64,000 nucleotides of DNA from contig NZ_JAFAIX010000012.1 in assembly GCF_019236475.1 (NCBI RefSeq), forward strand, positions 1,308,619-1,372,618, written 5' to 3'. The translations under genes and the position numbers were made by a program. This DNA comes from Chitinophaga sp. (GTDB taxonomy: Bacteria; Bacteroidota; Bacteroidia; Chitinophagales; Chitinophagaceae). The notes below the pieces were generated by a model that worked only from the letters and a program-made list of their open reading frames with translations, had not been told where the DNA came from and did not search any database. Shown one piece after another: positions 38,168 to 47,669 of this stretch (position 1 is the first letter of the stretch; each line of letters begins with the position of its first letter).

Positions 38168-39331
38168 CTAGATTTCGAAATTAGTCCATTTGGTGTCACT
38201 CTGCGAAGATTTCACCACATTATCGATAAATGCCATACCACGAATCCCTTCTTCCACGCCTGGGAAGTCCAGTGATTCCGGTGCTGGCTGGGTTCCATCG
38301 ATTTTAGCGGATAAAGTTTGCGCAAAGTTACGATACAAATTTCCGAATGCTTCCAGATATCCCTCCGGATGTCCGCCTGGTGTACGGGTATTATGTGTCA
38401 TGTAAGACGACTGGGCCTTGTAGCCATTACCGGCTCTATAGATTTCCGTTGGTTTATCCAGCCATTTTACCAGCAGGGTATTAGGCTCGTGCTGTGCCCA
38501 TTCCAGGCCGCCTTTCTCGCCATATACACGGATTTTCAGGGCATTTTCCTCGCCTGCGGCTACTTGAGTGGCCATCAGTACGCCGGAAGCGCCATTGTCG
38601 AAGCGGAGGAGTACAGCGCCATCATCGTCCAGGGCGCGGCCTGGCACAACGATATTGAGATCGGCACATAATTTTTCCAGTTTTGCGCCGCTAATATATT
38701 CTGCGAGGTTGAAGGCATGTGTGCCGATATCGCCCATAGCGCCGGCTTTCCCGGATTTTTTAGGATCGGTTCTCCATGCAGCTTGCGCATTTCCTTCTCT
38801 TTCGCTTAGTTTAGACAACCAGCCCTGTGGATATTCTACCCATACTTTTCTGATTTGACCGAAATCTCCGTTTTTCACCATTTGGCGGGCCTGTTTGACC
38901 ATTGGATAACCGGTGTAAGTATGTGTGAGAAGTAAAGAAAGGCCGGTGGCTTCTACTTTTGCTTTCAGTTGTTTGGCTTCGTCCAAGGAAATGGTGATTG
39001 GTTTTTCAATTACCACGTTAAAGCCTTTGTCCAGCGCCATCATGGCAGGTTCAAAGTGGGCGAAGTTAGGAGTAACGATGGTCACGAAGTCCAGTCGCTT
39101 ATCTGCCGGCATGGCAGCTTCTTTTTCCAGCATTGTTTTGAAATCCGTGTAGGTACGTTCCGGATCGAGAAACAACATCTTCCCGGAGTCTACTGCAATC
39201 TCAGGATGTACACTGAGAGCGCCTGCTACGAGTTCAATAAGGCCGTCCATGTTGGCGGCAATGCGGTGTATAGCACCGATGAAGGCATCTTTACCGCCTC
39301 CAATCATTCCCATTCTGAGCTTGCGTGTCAT
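38168..39331 (-). CDS. Gfo/Idh/MocA family sugar oxidoreductase
   Basis: 387 residues with an N-terminal Rossmann fold (MGMIGGGKDAFIGAIHR), the EKP motif (VVIEKPITIS) whose Lys is catalytic, and the alpha/beta C-terminal domain with GDIGTHAFNLAEY. It uses NAD(P) to oxidise or reduce a sugar hydroxyl, commonly at C3. No signal peptide. It lies between the MFS gene (29 bases) and the isomerase gene and probably handles imported 3-keto-sugars. Confidence 0.93.
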   Translation of the reverse strand: MTRKLRMGMIGGGKDAFIGAIHRIAANMDGLIELVAGALSVHPEIAVDSGKMLFLDPERTYTDFKTMLEKEAAMPADKRLDFVTIVTPNFAHFEPAMMALDKGFNVVIEKPITISLDEAKQLKAKVEATGLSLLLTHTYTGYPMVKQARQMVKNGDFGQIRKVWVEYPQGWLSKLSEREGNAQAAWRTDPKKSGKAGAMGDIGTHAFNLAEYISGAKLEKLCADLNIVVPGRALDDDGAVLLRFDNGASGVLMATQVAAGEENALKIRVYGEKGGLEWAQHEPNTLLVKWLDKPTEIYRAGNGYKAQSSYMTHNTRTPGGHPEGYLEAFGNLYRNFAQTLSAKIDGTQPAPESLDFPGVEEGIRGMAFIDNVVKSSQSDTKWTNFEI

Positions 39332-39360
39332 ATAATCAAATCAGCTTTAAAATTTAGAAA

Positions 39361-40635
39361 TTATGCTACTGCGATTTCAGGTTTTTTACGATTGCGCATA
39401 TAGAAGAACAGCGCGGTGAAGGCCACTATCAGGATAATAGGAATAATCAATGTCACATTCAGGATCTGCGGACCGGCAACGGATTGCGCATGGCCGAATG
39501 CTGCTGCTTCTGGCGAGCCTGCGGCAGCGGTGCGGTAAGCATCCAGGGAAGCGCCTGCTGGCAGCTCTTTGGCAAGAATGCTGTCATAGAAACCACCCAT
39601 GAAAATAGTATAGATAGAAACGGCAAACATACCAGCGCCACCCACCAGGTTCATACCCAGTGCACCAGATTCCGGAATATTTTCAGATACAAAACCTATC
39701 ATGCAAGGCCAGAAATAAGTTACGCCCATACCAAATATGAATGCAGCGAAAAATACCATATTGCCGGACACGTGCGCTAACATGTAAAGTCCGAGGGCAG
39801 ACAATACTGCTGAAATCAGCAGTACACCGGTAGCAGACATCCTATGAACGATAGGCCCAGCAAAGGCTCTGCCCAAAGTTTGCACACCGGCGGTCATGGC
39901 CAAGATCAGGATAGCGTTTTCGGTGACGTTTTTCAAGAGTACTTCAATCCACTGACCAGTAAACAGTTCAGTGATCGCAGTGCCGAACATCAGGAAGAAT
40001 ATCACGATGAACAGCGGTGTGAAGAGAGATTTATACATCTGTGCATTGGTGATACCAGAAGCTACGCGTTCTGTTACTGGGAAATCCAGTTGCATGAAAA
40101 GGTAGCCATACAGCAGGGTAGGAATGATCATGGTCGCCATCTGCACCTGGTAGTTAAGTTTCAGGCCAGAGAGGAAGAACACGGTCAGTGCGCCAATCAC
40201 AATGCCTCCAGGGAACCATAGGTGAAAGTGGTTCAGTTTGGTGGTTTTGTTGTTGGGGAAGATGGTGGCTACAAGTGGATTACAGGCGGCTTCCACGGTA
40301 CCGTTGGCCATGCCGATGAACAGCGTGGAGATAAACAGTGTGGTGAAACCAGTGGCGAATATTGTCAGCAGGATACCTGCCAGGTGCAGTACAAATGCGG
40401 CCAGGAGCAGGCGTTTCATACCGATGATATCGACCACAAAACCTCCAATAACCACTGCCAACGGGAAGCCCCAGAAAGCAGTACTGGCTATGATGCCCAA
40501 TTGTGATGCACTTAGGTCGAACTGTTTGCCCAGATCACCGAGGATTCCGGCGCGGATTCCAAAGGATAGGGAGGTAACCAGTAATGCCATACAACTGGCT
40601 ACAAATAACTTTGATGGCTGGATCGCCTTTGCCAT
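39361..40635 (-). CDS. MFS sugar transporter (FHS/FucP-like)
   Basis: 424 residues from the ATG at 40635 (MAKAIQPS); the frame extends to 40668. About 12 hydrophobic segments and MFS loops (GGFVVDIIGMKRLLL) are visible. It resembles the FucP/NupG-type permeases that bring sugars through the inner membrane with protons. It is the first gene of the leftward sugar-oxidation operon, so it probably imports the sugar acted on by the next two enzymes. The exact sugar cannot be read. Confidence 0.88.
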   Translation of the reverse strand: MAKAIQPSKLFVASCMALLVTSLSFGIRAGILGDLGKQFDLSASQLGIIASTAFWGFPLAVVIGGFVVDIIGMKRLLLAAFVLHLAGILLTIFATGFTTLFISTLFIGMANGTVEAACNPLVATIFPNNKTTKLNHFHLWFPGGIVIGALTVFFLSGLKLNYQVQMATMIIPTLLYGYLFMQLDFPVTERVASGITNAQMYKSLFTPLFIVIFFLMFGTAITELFTGQWIEVLLKNVTENAILILAMTAGVQTLGRAFAGPIVHRMSATGVLLISAVLSALGLYMLAHVSGNMVFFAAFIFGMGVTYFWPCMIGFVSENIPESGALGMNLVGGAGMFAVSIYTIFMGGFYDSILAKELPAGASLDAYRTAAAGSPEAAAFGHAQSVAGPQILNVTLIIPIILIVAFTALFFYMRNRKKPEIAVA

Positions 40636-41109
40636 AAACGTGGAGTTTTGTGTGATTTTTAAAAACAAGTAATAAAACGACTAAATTTATAAAAACTATT
40701 CACACTTTTTCATCTTTTTATGGATGAATGGAGTGGATAAACCCATTTAGCTTGAAGAAATGTTGCAGTTTTTAGGCATTTTGGCAGTGTCGGTGTAGCA
40801 GATAATTCAGTGGAACTGTTAAAAAGTCCTGTGCAAAGCCCCTTGTAAGGTGTTGGTATTGTTAAAATTTCTAATTCAGGAATTACAACCGAAATGAGTC
40901 GGTAATTCCCCAAATTTATTACTAATTTTACAGGCCTTGTAAAGCAGCACCACAAATGACACATTGACATGCAGGCTTTCCAAGCATAATATTTGCGTAA
41001 CCAGAATCCCCGTCTGTTTAACATCACCAGGCCAGCGTCATCATAGTGCCAACGGTACTGGCATATACAGCGAGGAATTGAAATTGTAATCCGTAATTAA
41101 ACATTCTAT
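40636..41109. other. 474-bp gene-free region between divergent MFS and secA genes
   Basis: AT-rich and non-coding in appearance. It holds a promoter candidate for secA (40964-40995) and must hold that of the MFS operon, for which I see only a one-mismatch -7 box. A short frame on the minus strand (40710-41027) has no family features and is unlikely to be a gene. Confidence 0.6.
40964..40995 (+). promoter_or_regulatory. Candidate secA promoter
   Basis: TTG at 40964-40966, 21 bases of spacer, then AATATTTG at 40988-40995, which differs from TAnnTTTG by one base. It implies a leader of about 100 bases before secA. Confidence 0.5.
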
Positions 41110-44100
41110 ATGTTAGGTTTTTTAACAAAACTGTTTGGAGGGAATAAGTCTGACAGAGATATCAAGTCTATCGCTCCAATAGTGAAGCAGATCAATGAGG
41201 AGTTTGAAAAGCTGCAATCCCTACCTATTGACGACCTGCGTCATAAAACCCAGGAGTTCCGCACCCGTATCAGGGAGCATGTTGCTACTATTGATGCTGA
41301 GATAGCGGAAAAGAAAGAAACCGCGGAACAATCAGAGGATGTTACAATTAAAGATGCTATCTACCAAGAAATAGATGCACTGAAGAAAGACCGTGACAAA
41401 CAGCTAGAAGTAATTCTACAAGAGCTGTTGCCAGAGGCTTTCGCAGTGATGAAAGAAACCGCTCGCCGGTTTACCAACAACCCAGAAATGACTGTAACAG
41501 CTACCCCGCTGGACCGTCAACTGGCTGTTACAAAAGATTACGTTACCATTGAAGGCGATAAAGCTATCTGGAAAAACACCTGGACAGCCGCTGGCAACCA
41601 AGTGACCTGGAACATGGTTCACTACGATGTACAGTTGATCGGTGGTATCGTACTGCACCAAGGTAAAATTGCTGAAATGGCAACGGGTGAAGGTAAAACA
41701 TTGGTGTCTACCCTCCCTGCTTACCTGAACGCCCTCACCGGCGAAGGCGTACACATAGTAACGGTAAATACCTACCTCGCTCAACGTGACTCCGAATGGA
41801 ACGGCCCTGTATTCGAATTCCTCGACATTACTGTAGACTGTATCGATACCACTCAGCCAAACAGCGCAGAGCGCCGTCAGGCTTACATGGCAGATATCAC
41901 CTATGGTACCAATAACGAATTTGGCTTCGACTATCTCCGTGATAACATGGTGCATAGCCCTGAAGAAATGGTACAACGCAAACACCACTACGCAATGGTC
42001 GATGAGGTGGATAGCGTATTGATCGATGATGCCCGTACCCCACTCATTATCTCTGGTCCAGTTCACCGTGGTGAAGAACAGGAATTCCATATCCTGAAAC
42101 CACGTATCAACGACCTGGTAGACTTACAGAAAAGAGAAGTTAATAAATATCTGCAGGAAGCGAAAAAACTCATCGCTGAAGGTAAAGACGATCCCAAAAC
42201 TGGTGGTCTGGCCCTGATGCGCGCCTGGAGAGGTTTGCCTAAAAACAGTGCCCTCATCAAGTTCCTCAGCGAACCAGGTATGAAAGTATTGCTCCAAAAA
42301 GCAGAAAACTACTACCTCGCAGATCAACAGCGCGAAATGCCAAAGGTGGACGCGGGTCTCTACTTCACTATCGAAGAGAAAAATAACAGCGTAGACCTCA
42401 CAGATAAAGGTATCGCCCAGATTACTAAAGCGGGTGAAGATGCAGACTTCTTCATCATGCCAGACGTAGGTTCTGAACTGGCCGAAATCGAAAAAATGGA
42501 TATCCCTTCCGAAGAAAAACTCCAGCGCAAAGATGTGCTGTTGCAAGACTTCGCAGCGAAATCCGATCGTATCCACTCTATCCAACAACTCCTGAAAGCA
42601 TATACCCTCTTCGAAAAAGATGTGGAATATGTGGTAATGGAAGATAAAGTTAAAATCGTAGACGAACAGACAGGTCGTATCCTGGATGGACGTCGTTACT
42701 CCGACGGTCTGCACCAGGCGATTGAAGCGAAAGAAAATGTGAAAGTGGAAGCCGCTACACAAACATTCGCTACAATTACCCTCCAGAACTATTTCCGTAT
42801 GCACCACAAGCTGGCTGGTATGACCGGTACGGCTTCTACTGAAGCAGGTGAGTTCTGGGAAATCTACAAACTCGATGTGATTACCATCCCAACCAATCTG
42901 CCTATCTCCCGTAATGATGCAGAGGATTTGGTATACAAAACAAAGAGAGATAAATACAAAGCTGTCATCGAAGAAGTGAAGCAGCTCCAAGCAAAAGGCC
43001 GTCCTGTACTGGTAGGTACTACTTCCGTAGAGGTATCCGAATTGCTGAGCAAAATGCTGACCTTCGAAAAAATTCCTCATAACGTACTGAACGCGAAACA
43101 GCACGCCCGTGAAGCACAGGTAGTTGCTGCTGCCGGTCTGCCAGGAGCGGTAACCATCGCTACCAACATGGCGGGTCGTGGTACGGATATCAAACTCGGA
43201 CCAGGTGTGAAAGAAGCAGGTGGTCTGGCTATTATCGGTACAGAAAGACATGAAAGCCGTCGTGTAGACAGACAGCTTCGTGGTCGTGCCGGTCGTCAGG
43301 GAGATCCGGGTTCTTCCCAATTCTTTGTTTCCTTGGAAGATGACCTGATGCGTATGTTCGGTTCCGACCGTATCGCTGGTCTGATGGACCGTATGGGTTA
43401 TAAAGAAGGAGAAGTGATCCAACACAGCATGATCACCAGATCCATCGAAAGAGCACAGAAAAAAGTAGAAGAAAATAACTTCGGTATTCGTAAACGTCTC
43501 CTGGAATATGATGACGTTATGAACAAACAACGTACAGTTATCTATTCTAAACGTAACCACGCACTGTTCGGCGAAAGGCTGTCTATCGATATCGATAACG
43601 CATTCTACGATGTAGCTGAAAACATGGTGACTACCCACAGAGAAAGCGGCGACTATGAAGCTTTCAAAATGGATGCTATCATGAACTTCGCGATCGAAAC
43701 AGAAATCACTTCAGAAGAACTGGCTCGTACTGATCTCCAGGCACTCGCTAGCAAACTTTATCATGAAGCGAAAGGCAACTATCTGCGTAAAACAGAAGCG
43801 ATCGATGCACACATGCTGGATGCTGCTAAAACCATCCTGCAAGAGCACAATCAGCAGTTTGGTACCATCCGCGTACCATTCACCGATGGCAGAAGACAAC
43901 TGATGATCTTCGCTGATCTGCAACAGATCGTTGAAAGCCACGGTCATGAAGTACTCAGCACCCTGGAACGCAATATCACCCTGCACCTCATCGATGATGC
44001 ATGGAAAGAGCACCTGCGCGCTATGGATGATCTGAAACAGTCTGTACAAAGTGCTGTTTACGAACAAAAAGATCCATTGCTGATCTATAAATTCGAAGCA

Positions 44101-44439
44101 TTCAACCTGTTCAAAGAAATGGATGGCGAAACTAGTCGCGATATCGTTTCTTTCCTCTGCAAATCCATGATTCCGGTACAACAAGATTATCCAGAACAAC
44201 AACAGTTTGAGGAGAGTCGCCGCCCGGAGGAGAAAACGGACATGAGCCGGATGAGAGCCACCCATGAAGATCTGAGTGATCAAGCGGGTGCATATGAAGG
44301 TGCTGCTCCAGCTTATGCCCAAGATGTAGAAGAAGAAAAACATGAGCCGGTTCGCGTAGGTCCAAAGGTAGGTCGTAATGATCCTTGCCCTTGCGGAAGC
44401 GGTAAAAAATTCAAACAATGTCATGGTCGTGACCTCTAA
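41110..44439 (+). CDS. secA: Preprotein translocase ATPase SecA
   Basis: 1,109 residues, long compared with about 900 in E. coli, as usual in Bacteroidota. It drives protein export through SecYEG. Walker A is ATGEGKT with Lys196, the DEAD-like box is D298-E-V-D301, and the second motor domain has GTDIKLGPGV and RRVDRQLRGRAGRQGDPG. The C-terminal SEC-C zinc motif is intact (Cys1093, Cys1095, Cys1104, His1105). It is preceded by a promoter candidate and followed by a strong terminator, so it is a single-gene unit. Confidence 0.98.
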   Translation: MLGFLTKLFGGNKSDRDIKSIAPIVKQINEEFEKLQSLPIDDLRHKTQEFRTRIREHVATIDAEIAEKKETAEQSEDVTIKDAIYQEIDALKKDRDKQLEVILQELLPEAFAVMKETARRFTNNPEMTVTATPLDRQLAVTKDYVTIEGDKAIWKNTWTAAGNQVTWNMVHYDVQLIGGIVLHQGKIAEMATGEGKTLVSTLPAYLNALTGEGVHIVTVNTYLAQRDSEWNGPVFEFLDITVDCIDTTQPNSAERRQAYMADITYGTNNEFGFDYLRDNMVHSPEEMVQRKHHYAMVDEVDSVLIDDARTPLIISGPVHRGEEQEFHILKPRINDLVDLQKREVNKYLQEAKKLIAEGKDDPKTGGLALMRAWRGLPKNSALIKFLSEPGMKVLLQKAENYYLADQQREMPKVDAGLYFTIEEKNNSVDLTDKGIAQITKAGEDADFFIMPDVGSELAEIEKMDIPSEEKLQRKDVLLQDFAAKSDRIHSIQQLLKAYTLFEKDVEYVVMEDKVKIVDEQTGRILDGRRYSDGLHQAIEAKENVKVEAATQTFATITLQNYFRMHHKLAGMTGTASTEAGEFWEIYKLDVITIPTNLPISRNDAEDLVYKTKRDKYKAVIEEVKQLQAKGRPVLVGTTSVEVSELLSKMLTFEKIPHNVLNAKQHAREAQVVAAAGLPGAVTIATNMAGRGTDIKLGPGVKEAGGLAIIGTERHESRRVDRQLRGRAGRQGDPGSSQFFVSLEDDLMRMFGSDRIAGLMDRMGYKEGEVIQHSMITRSIERAQKKVEENNFGIRKRLLEYDDVMNKQRTVIYSKRNHALFGERLSIDIDNAFYDVAENMVTTHRESGDYEAFKMDAIMNFAIETEITSEELARTDLQALASKLYHEAKGNYLRKTEAIDAHMLDAAKTILQEHNQQFGTIRVPFTDGRRQLMIFADLQQIVESHGHEVLSTLERNITLHLIDDAWKEHLRAMDDLKQSVQSAVYEQKDPLLIYKFEAFNLFKEMDGETSRDIVSFLCKSMIPVQQDYPEQQQFEESRRPEEKTDMSRMRATHEDLSDQAGAYEGAAPAYAQDVEEEKHEPVRVGPKVGRNDPCPCGSGKKFKQCHGRDL

Positions 44440-44469
44440 GAGGAAACGCCCTGAAAAGGAATACAGAAA

Positions 44470-44500
44470 ACGGATTGCAGATAATGCAATCCGTTTTTTT
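44470..44500 (+). terminator. Intrinsic terminator of secA
   Basis: A perfect 10-bp stem (44470-44479 with 44485-44494), 5-nt loop, then a T-run to 44500. Confidence 0.93.
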
Positions 44501-44528
44501 ATTTAATTTCGCCCAATAACATTTACAG

Positions 44529-45185
44529 ATGGAAATAAACCGCTATATTGATCATACCGTACTGAAACCTACTACTACACTGGAAGACATTAAGAAATTG
44601 TGCATGGAATGTGTAGAATACGATTTTGCCGCCGTTTGTGTACCCCCGCTCTATGTGAAGATAGCAAAGCAGTTCCTAGCATCTACCAACAGTAAAGTAG
44701 CTACTGTAATCGGTTTTCCGTTTGGATATTCTGCTATTGAGGCCAAAGTAGCTGAAACGGTACTGGCTATTGTGGATGAGGCAGATGAGCTGGACGTAGT
44801 AATTAACATCTCCGCAATAAAAAATAACGATTGGGAATACCTGGAAAAAGAGATCGCCAATCTCATGTATATCATCCGGGAAAAGAAGAAAGTGATTAAG
44901 GTAATCATCGAAAGTGGTGTACTGACAGACGAAGAAATTATCAAGTGCTGCCAGTTGTATGCAAAGTACGGCGTGGATTTTGTTAAAACATCCACCGGTT
45001 ATGCCGAAAAGGGCGCTAGCGTTCATGCAGTACAACTGATGCGCGCCAACCTGCCGGCAGAAATCCAGATCAAGGCTTCCGGTGGTATTCGTACCTTTGC
45101 TTTTGCTAAGGAGCTCGTGGAGGCCGGCGCTACCCGTATCGGAGCCAGCGCAAGTGTGGCCATCGTGAATGAATCCAAAGCCTGA
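44529..45185 (+). CDS. deoC: Deoxyribose-phosphate aldolase
   Basis: 218 residues, normal for DeoC. It splits 2-deoxyribose 5-phosphate into glyceraldehyde 3-phosphate and acetaldehyde in nucleoside breakdown. The Schiff-base lysine is Lys153 (FVKTSTGY), the proton-relay lysine Lys182 (IKASGGIR) and the acid Asp89 (ELDVVINI). It is the first of three closely spaced genes (deoC, SPOR protein, amidohydrolase), although their functions do not obviously belong together. Confidence 0.96.
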   Translation: MEINRYIDHTVLKPTTTLEDIKKLCMECVEYDFAAVCVPPLYVKIAKQFLASTNSKVATVIGFPFGYSAIEAKVAETVLAIVDEADELDVVINISAIKNNDWEYLEKEIANLMYIIREKKKVIKVIIESGVLTDEEIIKCCQLYAKYGVDFVKTSTGYAEKGASVHAVQLMRANLPAEIQIKASGGIRTFAFAKELVEAGATRIGASASVAIVNESKA

Positions 45186-45211
45186 TTGCAATTTTGACCA
45201 ATTAAAAAGCT

Positions 45212-45652
45212 ATGCATAAAATTTTCATCCTGCTCTGCTGCCTACTCGGTACAACCTGTGTTATGGCCCAGGACAATACCGCTACCAGCAATGGAACCGT
45301 GAGAGTGATTAAAGATAGCCGTGTTGATGCGCTGATTAAAAAGCAGATTTATATCAACACCCTGGCTATTCGTAATCAACCAGGTTTCAGAGTACAAGTC
45401 ATCTCCACCAACAAACGCGCTGACGCGAACGAAGCAAAACAACGGGTGATGCAGCTATACCCTGATATTCGTACCTACATGGAATTTCAGGCTCCCTATT
45501 TCAAAGTTAGGGTAGGCGATTACAAAACACGTGAAGAAGCCACCGAGCTAAGGGATAAACTGTCCAGCCTCTTCTCTGGAGGAGTATTTGTTGTCCCATC
45601 TACGATTAACGTGTCACCGGATAAAGAACTATCTAATGAAGAATCTAATTAA
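45212..45652 (+). CDS. Exported SPOR-domain protein
   Basis: 146 residues with a signal peptide (ends VMAQ). Residues about 57-130 form a SPOR domain (FRVQVISTNKRADANEA, FKVRVGDYKTREEA), which binds denuded peptidoglycan glycan strands at the septum. It starts 26 bases after deoC and overlaps the next gene by 17 bases. A role in cell-wall or division-site maintenance is likely. Confidence 0.88.
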   Translation: MHKIFILLCCLLGTTCVMAQDNTATSNGTVRVIKDSRVDALIKKQIYINTLAIRNQPGFRVQVISTNKRADANEAKQRVMQLYPDIRTYMEFQAPYFKVRVGDYKTREEATELRDKLSSLFSGGVFVVPSTINVSPDKELSNEESN

Positions 45653-46817
45653 GGAGCTGGCAAAAGCCTATGCTCCTGAGTTCATCGGCATCAGGGAACA
45701 CCTGCATGCACACCCCGAACTCTCCTTTCAGGAATATGAAACGTCCAAATTTATCCAGCATAAACTGACCGAATTTGGGGTCCCTTTTACAGCAGGTATC
45801 GCGGGCACCGGCATTGTAGCCTTGATCAAGGGTAAAAACCCGGAATCAAGGGTGATTGCCCTCCGTGCAGATATCGATGCACTGCCTATTACCGAAGCTA
45901 ACCAGGTTCCTTATAAATCAAAGCATGATGGCGTAATGCACGCCTGCGGCCATGATGTACATACTACCTGTGTGCTCGGCGCTACTAAAATTCTGAATGA
46001 GCTGAAGGACCAGTTTGAAGGAACAATTAAAATCCTTTTCCAACCAGGGGAAGAAAAACATCCTGGAGGCGCCAGCATCATGATTGAAGAAGGCGCGTTG
46101 AATAACCCCAAGCCAGACGCTATCCTCGGTATGCACGTGCAACCAACAATGGAAGCAGGTACACTTGGTTTCAGAGCCGGACAATACATGGCAAGTGCAG
46201 ATGAAATCTATATCACAGTGAAAGGTAAAGGTGGTCATGCCGCTCTGCCACAATCTACTGCTGATACTATTCTCATTGCATCTCACATCGTAGTAAGCTT
46301 GCAGCAGATCATTTCAAGAAATAATAATCCTTTCAGTCCTTCTGTACTCAGTATTTGCGCATTCAACGGCGGATTTACTACCAATGTTATCCCCAGCGAA
46401 GTGAAACTGATGGGTACTTTCAGGGCGATGGATGAAACTTGGCGCTTTAAAGCCCATGACCTGATCCGTAAACAGGCTATTGGCGTGGCACAGGCGATGG
46501 GGGCTGAAATTGATATCGATATCCTCGTAGGTTATCCTACACTGTATAATAACGAAGCCGTTACAGCACAGGCCCGCGGCCTGGCGGAAGACTTCATGGG
46601 ACTGGATGCCGTGATGGATACAGAAATCAGAATGGGTGCGGAAGACTTTGCGTTCTATTCTCAGATTATCCCGGCTTGCTTTTTCCGTCTGGGAACAGGT
46701 AATGCGGCAAGAGGCATAAATTCCGGCGTACACACGCCTACTTTCGATATCGATGCACGTGCCATCGAGGTGGGAATGGGTGCTATGGCTTATCTGGCCA
46801 CACAGTTCAAAAAATAA
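45636..46817 (+). CDS. M20-family amidohydrolase (metallopeptidase)
   Basis: 393 residues from the ATG at 45636; the frame extends upstream to 45588, but that part only overlaps the SPOR gene. It belongs to the M20D amidohydrolases (hippurate hydrolase / N-acyl-amino-acid amidohydrolase type). Metal ligands are visible: Cys104 and His106 in HACGHDVHT, Glu139/Glu140 in PGEEKHPGG and His167 in GMHVQP. It has no signal peptide, so it cleaves N-acylated amino acids or peptides in the cytoplasm. The 17-base overlap with the SPOR gene suggests coupled translation. Confidence 0.93.
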   Translation: MKNLIKELAKAYAPEFIGIREHLHAHPELSFQEYETSKFIQHKLTEFGVPFTAGIAGTGIVALIKGKNPESRVIALRADIDALPITEANQVPYKSKHDGVMHACGHDVHTTCVLGATKILNELKDQFEGTIKILFQPGEEKHPGGASIMIEEGALNNPKPDAILGMHVQPTMEAGTLGFRAGQYMASADEIYITVKGKGGHAALPQSTADTILIASHIVVSLQQIISRNNNPFSPSVLSICAFNGGFTTNVIPSEVKLMGTFRAMDETWRFKAHDLIRKQAIGVAQAMGAEIDIDILVGYPTLYNNEAVTAQARGLAEDFMGLDAVMDTEIRMGAEDFAFYSQIIPACFFRLGTGNAARGINSGVHTPTFDIDARAIEVGMGAMAYLATQFKK

Positions 46818-46820
46818 GAA

Positions 46821-46840
46821 ATGCCGATAGAAATCGGCAT
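46821..46840 (+). terminator. Short hairpin after the amidohydrolase gene
   Basis: An 8-bp stem (46821-46828 with 46833-46840) with loop AGAA lies 3 bases after the stop; no clear T-run follows. Confidence 0.5.
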
Positions 46841-46870
46841 CACTCTTTATAGGAAAATGTTGTTTATGAG

Positions 46871-46900
46871 AAGTCCTGATGGAAATCAGGACTTTCTTTT
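46871..46900. terminator. Intrinsic terminator
   Basis: A perfect 10-bp stem (46871-46880 with 46885-46894) has the stable tetraloop GGAA, followed by CTTTTT. It ends the deoC-SPOR-amidohydrolase unit and lies before the converging GntR operon end at 46938. Confidence 0.85.
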
Positions 46901-46937
46901 TGCTTGTAAAACTGATAAGTATAATTTAATCTTAACA

Positions 46938-47669
46938 CTATTTTATCTCGCTGATCATGCGTGCGCTGGTACCGGAAACTGATATGGCACTTGCGCTGTC
47001 CAGCAGAATATTTTTCTTAGTGAAATACACATCTCTCAACTGAAGAGAACTATTTCGGCCCATAGAAATGCTGGCTGCTGGAATAGTATCACTATCATCA
47101 AAAGAGAGTGAATTGTACTGGCTACCTGCAAAGCGGAAACTGTTTAATTTCAGGTCACTCAGTTCTGTGTTAGCGCCTGCGGTGCACTGAATTTGTAAGT
47201 CGCCACTGGTGTACCCCTCTACTCTTACGTTACTATATTTGTTGATAATGACTGGTAAGTTTGTCGTCTTCACCCAAACCATACCGTCCTTATTCTTCAG
47301 GCTAATGAACAGCGTATCGTTTTTCTGCTGATAGTCTATCTCTCTGGCGTCCAAGATCTGGTTGACTGAATCCTGCTTCAATACCACCATATTGTTGCCA
47401 TGTTTTTCCATAACCGCGTCCAGATCCACATTTCCTTGCATGGTATCCACTACCTGCTGCACGTTTTTATTAAAGACGACTATCACGCGAAATGGTTGCA
47501 CGGAGACGTAAGGATTTTTTTCATAAATTTTATTTTGGGGTTCCTTGTGCATCCATGCATCGTTTTTCTCTCCTTTTCTATAGCTGGCCCAGATGGTGAT
47601 ATCTGCGAGGAGCATCAGTCCTATGAGGATGCTGAAGAAGCCTATAATGAGTTTGGTACTAGTTTTCAT
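46938..47669 (-). CDS. Membrane-anchored protein of unknown function
   Basis: 243 residues. One N-terminal membrane segment (about 7-27, LIIGFFSILIGLMLLADITIW) with the rest presumably outside the cytoplasm. The second half (about 130-240) has repeating short beta-strands with polar turns (SNVRVEGYTSGDLQIQC), as in beta-helix or GIN-type (DUF2807) domains; this similarity is weak. It overlaps the GntR gene by 11 bases and is the last gene of the ABC/GntR operon, so it probably works with that transporter. Confidence 0.6.
   Translation of the reverse strand: MKTSTKLIIGFFSILIGLMLLADITIWASYRKGEKNDAWMHKEPQNKIYEKNPYVSVQPFRVIVVFNKNVQQVVDTMQGNVDLDAVMEKHGNNMVVLKQDSVNQILDAREIDYQQKNDTLFISLKNKDGMVWVKTTNLPVIINKYSNVRVEGYTSGDLQIQCTAGANTELSDLKLNSFRFAGSQYNSLSFDDSDTIPAASISMGRNSSLQLRDVYFTKKNILLDSASAISVSGTSARMISEIK

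Noticed and set aside
40710..41027. 105-codon minus-strand frame in the MFS/secA gap
   Set aside because: It crosses the secA promoter region and has no family features; the codons look random.
42124..43638. 504-codon open frame antisense to secA
   Set aside because: It lies fully inside secA, has a composition rich in Phe, Cys and His typical of reverse frames, and no family pattern.
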